Assembly (NCBI RefSeq): GCF_000153125.2
Contig: NZ_CM002299.1
Location: forward strand, 1,983,075-2,047,074
Direction: 5' to 3'
Source of the DNA: Congregibacter litoralis KT71
GTDB taxonomy: Bacteria > Pseudomonadota > Gammaproteobacteria > Pseudomonadales > Halieaceae
DNA length: 64,000 nt
Both the position numbers and the translations under genes were made by a program. The notes beneath the pieces are model-generated. The model had not been told where the DNA came from. It did no database searches and saw only the letters and a program-made list of their open reading frames with translations. The first letter of the stretch is position 1. Each line of letters opens with the position of its first letter. Of this stretch, positions 53,989 to 64,000 are shown piece by piece.

Positions 53989-54904
53989 CTAGAGAGACAG
54001 CGCTCGAAACTCCGGATCAATCTGTCCCAGGCGCCAAAGTTCATCAAAGCGGTTGATAGCCGCTTCCGCTCTGGGCCGGTTCTGCGGCCGATAAAAACCG
54101 GCATCGGCGTCTTCTCCGGGCAGCTCCAGGACGCTGTCTCTATCGCGAAGCACCAGGGTGTCATCATTCCATTGGGGATGCTCCCCAAGCCGGCGAATCT
54201 CTATTCTGCTGGGCAGGCGGCGGCTCAGGGCCAATAAACGATGTCCCCGTTGAACGATGGCGCGCGCGTCCTGCACCAGAATCTGAACGTTATTGAGATT
54301 GCCGTCGCGCAGAAACAGGCGTATCGCTGATACCAGGTCTTCCTGATCAAAGACCCTGTTGTCCAGTCTGGGACTGAGAATACGTAGCTCCCGACGCGCC
54401 AGACGAGCCTGGGCGACCACCAGTTCCGAGAAGGGTCGGGGGTATTGCAGATGGGGGATAGGCTCGTTCCAGTCGCTATAATCCAGGGACAGATGCATAT
54501 CGCGGTGAGTGATACCCGCTTCCTCAAAGGGCTCCCCCCGGGCTATAAAACCTGCACGCTCATAGAACGCTACGGCATCAGCCTGAGCATGAAGGTAAAG
54601 CTCTTTTTGCCCTCGCTGGCGGGCGAGACCCAGGAGACACTGTAAAAGCTTCGCGCCGACACCCTGACCGCGGTACCGGGCAATCACGGCAAGGCGGCCA
54701 ATACGGCCATCGGTGAGCAAACGTCCGCATCCGATTGCCGCGCCCTCAAGTTCGGCGATGGCATGAGCTGCGTCTTTGTCGCGCCCGTCCCACTCAATAT
54801 CCCGAGGCACTCCCTGTTCCATGACAAAAACAGCGCTGCGGATGCGCTCTAGTTCACGGGCATCTGCCGGCCAAACTGCTTCCCGAACCCGAGGCTTGTC
54901 AGGA

Positions 54905-54912
<8 letters not shown>
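53989..54912 (-). CDS. GNAT acetyltransferase fused to a C-terminal DUF7931-like domain
   Basis: 307 residues from the ATG at 54912, which overlaps the upstream cupin stop by 8 bp; the longer frame to 55107 lies inside the cupin gene. The N-terminal GNAT domain (about residues 1-150) has FVMEQGVPRDIEWDG, IGRLAVIARYRGQGVGAKLLQCLL (acetyl-CoA loop) and FYERAGFIARGEPF, like ElaA/YjdJ-type proteins. The C-terminal 150 residues (LRILSPRLDNRVFD, VQILVQDARAIVQRGHRLL) resemble a phospholipase-D-like fold without the HKD motif. Substrate unknown. It is convergent with the Rieske gene. Confidence 0.85.
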
Positions 54913-58073
<3,161 letters not shown>

Positions 58074-58077
<4 letters not shown>

Positions 58078-59192
58078 GCTGCGAGTGCCAGGGCAGCCGT
58101 GGTTGTGGTGATGACGCCGCCCCCCAGGCAGATGTTCCCGTCATAGAGCACCACGGATTGCCCCGGTGTGATGGCCCGCTGGGGGGCGCTGAAGTTGATT
58201 CGGTAACGACCCCCGTCCTCAAATACGGTGCATTTCTGATCCGCCTGGCGGTAGCGCACCTTGGCTGCGCAGTGGAGGGGGAATTGCGGCGCCTGTCCTG
58301 CGATCCAGAAAAGCGTGTCCGTCCACAGCTCCTGAGAAAACAGGGCGGGGTGATCATTGCCCTGGACAACGAGCAAAACGTTATTGGCGAGATCTTTGCC
58401 CGCCACGTACCAGGGTGCCTCGTTATGCCTTGCAAGGCCGCCGATGCCCAGACCCTGACGCTGTCCGATGGTGTGGTACATCAGGCCGCTGTGTTCGCCG
58501 ATGGTATCGCCCTCCAGGGTCTTGATGATGCCGGGTTGCGCGGGGAGATACTGCTGCAAAAAGTCTTTGAAGCGTCGCTCCCCGATAAAGCAGATACCCG
58601 TGGAGTCTTTTTTGTCGTGAGTGCGCAGGCCCGCGCGCTCGGCGAGGGCTCGAACCTCAGGTTTTTCGATCTCTCCCAAAGGAAATAGCGTTTTCGACAG
58701 CTCGGCGTGGCCCACGGCATGGAGAAAATAGCTTTGATCCTTGTTGTTATCGAGGCCTTTGCAGAGCGCAGGCCGTCCATGCCTCATGCCCCGGCGTGCA
58801 TAGTGACCCGTGGCGATACGATCTGCACCCAGTTCCAGAGCGTAATCCAGAAAAGCCCGGAATTTGATTTCCCGGTTACAGAGTATGTCGGGGTTGGGCG
58901 TGCGTCCGGCGCGATACTCATCGAGAAAGTGCTCAAAGACGTTGTCCCAGTACTCCGCGGCGAAGTTCGCTGCGTGGAGGGTAATCCCCAGTTTGTCCGC
59001 TACGGCCTGGGCATCCGCGTAATCGACCTTCGCGGTGCAGTACTCCGTGCCATCGTCCTCGTCCCAGTTCTTCATGAACAGGCCTTCCACGTCGTAGCCC
59101 TGCTCCAGCAGTATCAGGGCCGCCACGGACGAATCTACGCCGCCGGACATGCCGACAATAACTTTTTCTGTGTTTTTAGCGGGTGCGGTCAT
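58074..59192 (-). CDS. mnmA: tRNA-specific 2-thiouridylase MnmA
   Basis: 372 residues. The PP-loop [15 protein letters not shown] near the start binds ATP; the catalytic Cys pair lies in [11 protein letters not shown] (about 105) and [11 protein letters not shown] (about 200), and [11 protein letters not shown] is conserved. It thiolates U34 of Lys, Glu and Gln tRNAs with sulfur relayed from IscS through TusE. The C-terminal beta barrel ends with [18 protein letters not shown]. It is first in the mnmA-hflD-purB-roxA series. Confidence 0.97.
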
Positions 59193-59375
59193 GACTGTGC
59201 CGTGAAAGTTGCCAAAGCCTTAAGACTGCTCCGGTCGTAAGTGACGTTGCTGCTGAAAAAATCGAAGGGGCGTTAAGCACCTACTCCGACTGTGACAGCG
59301 AATTTTAAGGCGCTGCATTCTAACAGAATGACGCCATGTCTGGCCGTTGTTTCAACGGGGCGCATGGGGCCTTTC

Positions 59376-59981
59376 TCATGGAGAGCGCCTGCGGCTTCGC
59401 TTCTTAAAAGACGCCTTAGTGTTGCCGTCGCTTGTGGGCAGATTGACCTGTGTTGTGCGGTACTCTCCCGGTGCCAGGTCGTCGAGGCCCCAATCGCCAA
59501 TACGGGTCCTGATGAGGCGGAGCACGGGAAAACCCACTTTTGCGCACATGCGGCGCACTTGACGATTGCGACCTTCGCGAATGCTGATTTCTACCCAGCT
59601 TGTAGTCTGGGTCTTGCGCTCCCGGATGGGTGGGTTCCGCGGCCAGAACGCCGGTGTGCGAATGATCGAGGCGCGGGCCGGGAGGGTCGCGCCGTCCTTC
59701 AGCTCAACGCCGTCCCTGAGGCTGCAAAGAGCCGCTTCCGTTATGTCTCCCTCGAGCTGCACCGCGTAGCTTTTCCACAGCTTGAAGCGCGGGTCGGCGA
59801 TACGCTGCTGCAGCCGTCCATCGTTGCACAGCAGGAGCAGGCCCTCGGAGTCATAGTCGAGACGTCCGGCGGCGTAGAATCCGGCCTTGGTGATGAAGTC
59901 CCCAAGGGTGCCACGACCCTCGGAATCCGTAAACTGGCTCAGCACCCGGTAAGGTTTATGAAAAAGAATCAGCTCTGACAT
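59376..59981 (-). CDS. rluE: 23S rRNA pseudouridine(2457) synthase RluE-like
   Basis: 201 residues from the ATG at 59981 (a TTG codon before it is not needed). The RsuA-family core has the catalytic Asp42 in [15 protein letters not shown], followed by [13 protein letters not shown] and [28 protein letters not shown]. There is no S4 domain, which is the pattern of RluE. A basic tail (KKRSRRRS) closes the protein. It is divergent from icd. Confidence 0.92.
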   Translation of the reverse strand: MSELILFHKPYRVLSQFTDSEGRGTLGDFITKAGFYAAGRLDYDSEGLLLLCNDGRLQQRIADPRFKLWKSYAVQLEGDITEAALCSLRDGVELKDGATLPARASIIRTPAFWPRNPPIRERKTQTTSWVEISIREGRNRQVRRMCAKVGFPVLRLIRTRIGDWGLDDLAPGEYRTTQVNLPTSDGNTKASFKKRSRRRSP

Positions 59982-60092
59982 CAATGGAAATTCAGTGAAA
60001 AGGCCGCCATGCTGCCCTCCGTTCTGATAACATGAGCCGCGATTTTTTGCGGGGTACTCCCGATCAAAAAACGCGAAACGCTTTTTATTGCT

Positions 60093-60137
60093 ACGAGCGC
60101 TGATACGAGTAACACACGAGTAACACCAGCGATACCA
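60093..60137. repeat. Short 11-bp repeats upstream of icd
   Basis: ACGAGTAACAC occurs twice with an exact 11-bp step (60105-60115, 60116-60126), flanked by weaker units ACGAGCGCTGAT and CAGCGATACCA. Read in reverse the core is GTGTTACTCGT, related to the TTACTCGTGA core of the array before yajC. The rest of the 267-bp rluE-icd gap shows no gene. Confidence 0.7.
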
Positions 60138-60251
60138 GCAATAAGACGCCTAACGAAAGAAACGGTCTCAAAGGAGCCGTCCTTCAAAAAAAGGGCAGGG
60201 CTCGATATCGTTTACCAGTAATCAGTCATTAAGCAAATCTGGAGTGGTTTT

Positions 60252-61505
60252 ATGGGTTATCAGCATATCAAGGTGCCAGACAGCGGCACACGCATCACCG
60301 TTAACGACGACAACAGCCTCAATGTGCCTGACAATCCCATTATCCCCTACATCGAGGGCGATGGCATCGGCGTCGATATCAGCCCGGTGATGATTGATGT
60401 GGTGGATGCGGCCGTCGCCAAAGCGTATGACGGCAAGAAAAAGATCTCATGGATGGAGATTTACACGGGAGAGAAAGCGGCAGAGCTCTATGAAGGCGAC
60501 TGGTTCCCTGAAGAGACCCTGGAAGCCATTAAAGAATACTCCGTGGGTATCAAAGGGCCGTTGACCACACCGGTAGGGGGCGGTTTTCGTTCCCTGAATG
60601 TGGCCCTTCGTCAGGAGCTGGATCTCTATACCTGTCTCCGTCCTGTGCGCTGGTTCGAAGGCGTGCCATCGCCCGTGAAGGCGCCTGGTGACTGCAACAT
60701 GGTGATTTTCCGGGAAAATTCCGAAGACATCTATGCGGGTATTGAATATGAAGCAGGGACCGACGAGGCGAAGAAGGTCGTCGATTTCATCATCAAGGAA
60801 ATGGGCGCCACGAAAATCCGTTTCCCCACCAACGTAGGTATCGGCATCAAGCCGGTTTCCGAAGAGGGGACCAAACGCCTGGTGCGCAAGGCCATTCAAT
60901 ACGCCATCGACCAGGATCTCCCCTCGGTTACCCTGGTACACAAGGGCAACATCATGAAGTTCACGGAAGGCGCCTTCCGGGACTGGGGTTACGAGCTGGC
61001 TCAGGAAGAATTTGGTGGCGAGCTGCTCGATGGCGGTCCCTGGGTATCGGTGAAGAACCCCAACACCGGCAAGGAGATCATCATCAAAGATGTCATCGCC
61101 GACGCGATGTTGCAACAGATTCTGACGCGGCCCAAGGATTACTCCGTGGTTGCCACCCTGAACCTCAATGGTGATTACCTTTCTGACGCCCTGGCTGCCC
61201 AGGTTGGCGGTATTGGTATCGCGCCCGGAGCGAATCTGTCGGACAAGATTGCGCTGTTCGAGGCGACCCACGGCACCGCGCCCAAGTACGCAGGTCAGGA
61301 CAAGGTGAACCCCGGCTCCCTGATTCTCTCCGCCGAGATGATGCTCCGCCACATGGGGTGGAATGAAGCCGCCGACCTCATCATTGATGGCATGAACGGA
61401 GCGATTCAGAACGGCACGGTCACCTATGACTTTGAGCGTCTGATGGAAGGGGCAACGTTGGTTAGTTGCTCGGGATTTGGCGAAAAAATCATCGCTGCGA
61501 TGTGA
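60252..61505 (+). CDS. icd: NADP-dependent isocitrate dehydrogenase
   Basis: 417 residues, preceded by GGAG. Phosphorylatable Ser loop [20 protein letters not shown] (with [11 protein letters not shown]), [38 protein letters not shown] and [25 protein letters not shown] identify the E. coli-like dimeric enzyme. It oxidises isocitrate to 2-oxoglutarate and CO2 in the TCA cycle. It is followed by a strong terminator. Confidence 0.97.
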   Translation: MGYQHIKVPDSGTRITVNDDNSLNVPDNPIIPYIEGDGIGVDISPVMIDVVDAAVAKAYDGKKKISWMEIYTGEKAAELYEGDWFPEETLEAIKEYSVGIKGPLTTPVGGGFRSLNVALRQELDLYTCLRPVRWFEGVPSPVKAPGDCNMVIFRENSEDIYAGIEYEAGTDEAKKVVDFIIKEMGATKIRFPTNVGIGIKPVSEEGTKRLVRKAIQYAIDQDLPSVTLVHKGNIMKFTEGAFRDWGYELAQEEFGGELLDGGPWVSVKNPNTGKEIIIKDVIADAMLQQILTRPKDYSVVATLNLNGDYLSDALAAQVGGIGIAPGANLSDKIALFEATHGTAPKYAGQDKVNPGSLILSAEMMLRHMGWNEAADLIIDGMNGAIQNGTVTYDFERLMEGATLVSCSGFGEKIIAAM

Positions 61506-61593
61506 TAGTCCGGCGGAAACCCGGGCTTATCTCTCACGCCTGGGTTCCGCTCAGTTTCCCTCGCTGGATCGCCTCAGAGCGTGCTAGCGCTGA

Positions 61594-61625
61594 AACCCGC
61601 CGGGAATACCCGTGCGGGTTTTTTT
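61594..61625 (+). terminator. Rho-independent terminator after icd
   Basis: AACCCGC (61594-61600) pairs with GCGGGTT (61614-61620) across a 13-base loop; a run of seven T residues (61619-61625) follows. It ends the icd transcript before clpS. Confidence 0.92.
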
Positions 61626-61717
61626 GCGTCTGAGTCCCCCATAAGCCCAGAAAGCCAGTGGCTGAGAGAAATTTGAAAGCATTGCTCCCGAAGCCTCGCG
61701 CTCCCTTTCAAAAGCTT

Positions 61718-61723
61718 TATAAT
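61718..61723 (+). promoter_or_regulatory. Candidate -10 element upstream of clpS
   Basis: A consensus TATAAT lies eight bases before an in-frame ATG at 61731, which opens a 100-codon extension of the clpS frame. No good -35 hexamer is at 16-18 bp. It lies in a 525-bp stretch between icd and the standard clpS start which otherwise contains only the icd terminator. Confidence 0.45.
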
Positions 61724-62030
61724 CGAGACAATGCAAAGCCATATTTGTCTAATCAAAGCGCCGTCTGCTCCGCAAAATACCAACGGGGAGCCTGGGCAGC
61801 CGCTGCCAGTTTCCACCGGATCCAGCGGTGCACACGGGTCGTATGATCACGCTTTTATGCAGCCGCCCGCGGCTGCCCAGCAAAGCGCTGAACCTGCTCA
61901 AGGCCCTGACCAAACGGCTCCTCCAATTCCTGTGACCGGGTCAACTGACGCAGTGAACCCGGCGATGAACCCGGCTTACAACCCGGCCCCTTTCATGGGT
62001 GCCAACGCTCATCGTGCGAGGCCCTGGCTC

Positions 62031-62366
62031 ATGTCGGCAGACAAAAACGAGGAGCATGGCGGCGACGACGGTGGACTCGCCCTGCAGGAAGCAAAGCCAA
62101 AAGTTAAACGGCCGCCCCTCTATAAGGTGGTACTTCTTAACGACGATTACACGCCCATGGAATTTGTCGTTGAGATACTGGAAGTGTTTTTCAAAATGAA
62201 CCGCGAACAGGCTACGCAGATCATGCTCACCGTGCATACCCACGGTAAGGGGGTTTGTGGGATTTACACCAAGGACATCGCGGAGACCAAATCTGCACAG
62301 GTCAATCAGTATGCTCGGGACCATCAGCACCCGTTGCTGTGTGAAATCGAAGCATCCGAGGACTAG
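62031..62366 (+). CDS. clpS: ClpA adaptor protein ClpS
   Basis: 111 residues from the ATG at 62031, the usual length (106 in E. coli). The core [23 protein letters not shown], the N-degron pocket residues in [34 protein letters not shown] and HPLLCEIE are all standard. ClpS brings proteins with N-terminal Leu, Phe, Trp or Tyr to ClpAP. The same frame is open for 100 more codons upstream to an ATG at 61731, with Pro/Ala-rich content and triple AACCCGGC repeats; whether that part is translated is uncertain. clpA starts 20 bp after its stop. Confidence 0.95.
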   Translation: MSADKNEEHGGDDGGLALQEAKPKVKRPPLYKVVLLNDDYTPMEFVVEILEVFFKMNREQATQIMLTVHTHGKGVCGIYTKDIAETKSAQVNQYARDHQHPLLCEIEASED

Positions 62367-62386
62367 CGCATCGAAGGAGATAGTGC

Positions 62387-64000
62387 ATGCTAAGTAAAGA
62401 ATTAGAGCAGACGCTGAACGACGCATTTCGTTCCGCGCGCTCACGCCGACACGAATTCATGACGGTGGAGCACCTGCTACTCGCACTGCTGGATAACAAC
62501 GACGCTATCCGAGTGCTCAAGGCATGTGGCGCTGAGTTAAGCGCGCTTCGAGGCGATCTTGTGGAGTTCATCGATTCCACCACACCCCTGATTCCCGAAG
62601 AGGAGCAGGAGCGGGAGACCCAGCCAACTCTGGGGTTCCAACGCGTGCTTCAGCGCGCCGTGTTTCATGTGCAAAGCTCCGGGCGCAGCGAAGTATCCGG
62701 CGCCAATGTGCTCGTAGCGATCTTCTCCGAGCAGGAGTCCCAGGCCGTCTATTTTCTGAAGACCCAGAGCGTCTCCCGCCTCGATGTCGTCAATTACATC
62801 ACCCACGGCATATCCAAAGTCGACGAGGGCGAAGACAGTGGCGCCAGTGAACCCGAAGGGGAGCGAACCGAGGGCGCGGCAGAAGAGGGCGAGAGCAATC
62901 CTCTGGACAGCTTTGCAACCAATCTTAATGAGGAAGCCCGCGAAGGACGCATTGATCCGCTTATCGGGCGCTCAGCGGAGGTGGAGCGCGTCATTCAGGT
63001 GTTGGCGCGCCGACGCAAAAACAACCCCCTGTTGGTGGGTGAGTCCGGTGTCGGCAAGACCGCTATCGCCGAGGGCCTGGCTAAGCTCATTGAAGATGGC
63101 GACGTGCCTGAGATGCTTAAAGGTGCTGAGGTTTATTCCCTGGATCTGGGCTCACTGCTGGCGGGAACGAAGTATCGTGGAGACTTTGAAAAGCGTTTCA
63201 AAGGCCTTCTGGCGGAGCTCAAGCGCCGCGAGGGGGCGGTGCTGTTTATCGATGAGATCCACACCATTATCGGCGCGGGAGCGGCCAGCGGCGGGGTCAT
63301 GGATGCCAGCAATCTGCTCAAGCCTTTGCTGACCTCCGGCAGGCTTCGCTGCATTGGGTCCACAACGTTTCAGGAATACCGGGGAATCTTTGATAAGGAC
63401 AAGGCCCTGAGTCGTCGTTTCCAGAAGATCGATGTCATGGAGCCCAGCACCGACGATGCCTACAAGATTCTCAAGGGCCTCAAGTCCCGTTTTGAGGAGC
63501 ATCACGGTCTGCGTTACACGGATCAGGCGCTGCGGGTAGCGACAGATCTGTCGGCTCGCTATATCACCGACCGATTCCTGCCCGACAAAGCGATTGATGT
63601 CATCGACGAAGCAGGCGCCTTTCAGCAGCTTCAGGCGCCTTCCAAGCGTAAGAAAGTCGTTGGCAAGCACGATGTGGAAGCCGTGGTCGCGAAGATTGCG
63701 CGAATCCCACCAAAGTCCGTGAACCGCAACGACAAGGATGTGCTCCTCAAGCTGGAGAGCAATCTGAAGATGGTGGTCTTTGGGCAGGACGATGCCGTAA
63801 GCAGCCTGTCTACGTCCATCAAGATGGCGCGGGCGGGACTTCGTGGCGGTGACAAGCCCATCGGCTCCTTCCTTCTCGCCGGACCCACGGGCGTGGGTAA
63901 GACCGAGGTTACGCGGCAGCTGGCCAAGATACTGGGCCTTGAGCTGATTCGCTTTGACATGTCCGAGTACATGGAGCGCCATACGGTGTCACGCCTCATC
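62387..64000 (+). CDS. clpA: ATP-dependent Clp protease ATP-binding subunit ClpA (5' part)
   Basis: 538 codons are visible and the frame runs off the window. AAGGAGA precedes the ATG. The Clp-N double repeat ([31 protein letters not shown]) is followed by an acidic linker ([14 protein letters not shown]), then AAA+ domain 1 with Walker [10 protein letters not shown] (~219) and Walker [15 protein letters not shown]. The second Walker [10 protein letters not shown] (~501), opens domain 2. No ClpB-type middle coiled coil is present, which confirms ClpA. It unfolds substrates for ClpP and takes N-degron clients from ClpS. Confidence 0.97.
   Translation, partial: MLSKELEQTLNDAFRSARSRRHEFMTVEHLLLALLDNNDAIRVLKACGAELSALRGDLVEFIDSTTPLIPEEEQERETQPTLGFQRVLQRAVFHVQSSGRSEVSGANVLVAIFSEQESQAVYFLKTQSVSRLDVVNYITHGISKVDEGEDSGASEPEGERTEGAAEEGESNPLDSFATNLNEEAREGRIDPLIGRSAEVERVIQVLARRRKNNPLLVGESGVGKTAIAEGLAKLIEDGDVPEMLKGAEVYSLDLGSLLAGTKYRGDFEKRFKGLLAELKRREGAVLFIDEIHTIIGAGAASGGVMDASNLLKPLLTSGRLRCIGSTTFQEYRGIFDKDKALSRRFQKIDVMEPSTDDAYKILKGLKSRFEEHHGLRYTDQALRVATDLSARYITDRFLPDKAIDVIDEAGAFQQLQAPSKRKKVVGKHDVEAVVAKIARIPPKSVNRNDKDVLLKLESNLKMVVFGQDDAVSSLSTSIKMARAGLRGGDKPIGSFLLAGPTGVGKTEVTRQLAKILGLELIRFDMSEYMERHTVSRLI

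Overview
The window is a contiguous piece of a moderately GC-rich chromosome. Gene content (CysB, RoxA-type cupin, ClpS/ClpA, XthA, YajC, MoaCDE) and the order purB-hflD-mnmA-rluE-icd-clpS-clpA mark it as a gammaproteobacterium. The many fatty-acid/propionate genes, the Na+/alanine symporter and the large secreted beta-propeller protein fit a marine heterotroph, possibly of the Halieaceae (OM60/NOR5) type; the family-level placement is inference.

Layout. 1-2.3 kb: end of an SDR gene, an M20 peptidase and tRNA-Ser(GGA). 2.36-4.98 kb: two different ISL3-family insertion sequences sitting one after the other in the tRNA terminator, each with an intact 8-bp target duplication. 5-15.7 kb: two convergent crotonases, a phosphopantetheinyl transferase, MltC, a fasciclin protein, a small lipoprotein, a 1,046-residue secreted BNR/sortilin-like protein, a MarR regulator, ArfB, a thioesterase and the 5' part of an SRAP (YedK/HMCES) gene.

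15,662-31,723: one complete 16,062-bp Tn3-family transposon of the Tn4651 type. Its ends are 48-bp inverted repeats whose outer 36 bp are identical. It is flanked by the 5-bp duplication CATTA and splits the SRAP gene; joining the flanks restores a 236-codon SRAP frame. TnpA lies at the left end and a divergent TnpS/TnpT resolution pair with a palindromic core site at the right end. Cargo: sterol-desaturase-like hydroxylase, glutamate dehydrogenase, truncated haemoglobin, an IS5-family remnant, DoxX protein, a broad-spectrum mercury operon (merR / merT-P-[F broken]-A-B-D-E), a persulfide dioxygenase plus DUF442 sulfur enzyme, a decayed cation-efflux gene and a DUF1232 membrane protein.

31.8-45.2 kb: beta-lactamase-like hydrolase, flavin amine oxidase, MFS transporter, a tight moaC-moaD-moaE-flavin reductase-Nudix run, Bcp, XthA, a solitary YajC preceded by a phased 11-bp repeat array, an alanine symporter, a cytosolic 5'-nucleotidase, CysB and PabB. 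45.4-54 kb: a propionyl-CoA to succinyl-CoA operon (carboxyltransferase, unusually long biotin carboxylase/BCCP, epimerase, methylmalonyl-CoA mutase, MeaB chaperone and a small Rieske protein). 54-64 kb: GNAT fusion, RoxA cupin, purB, hflD, mnmA, rluE, icd, clpS and the first 538 codons of clpA.

No CRISPR array, defence island or prophage was seen. The most notable items are the fully delimited transposon with its broken host gene, the double IS insertion in one terminator, the 11-bp phased repeats and the atypical carboxylase.
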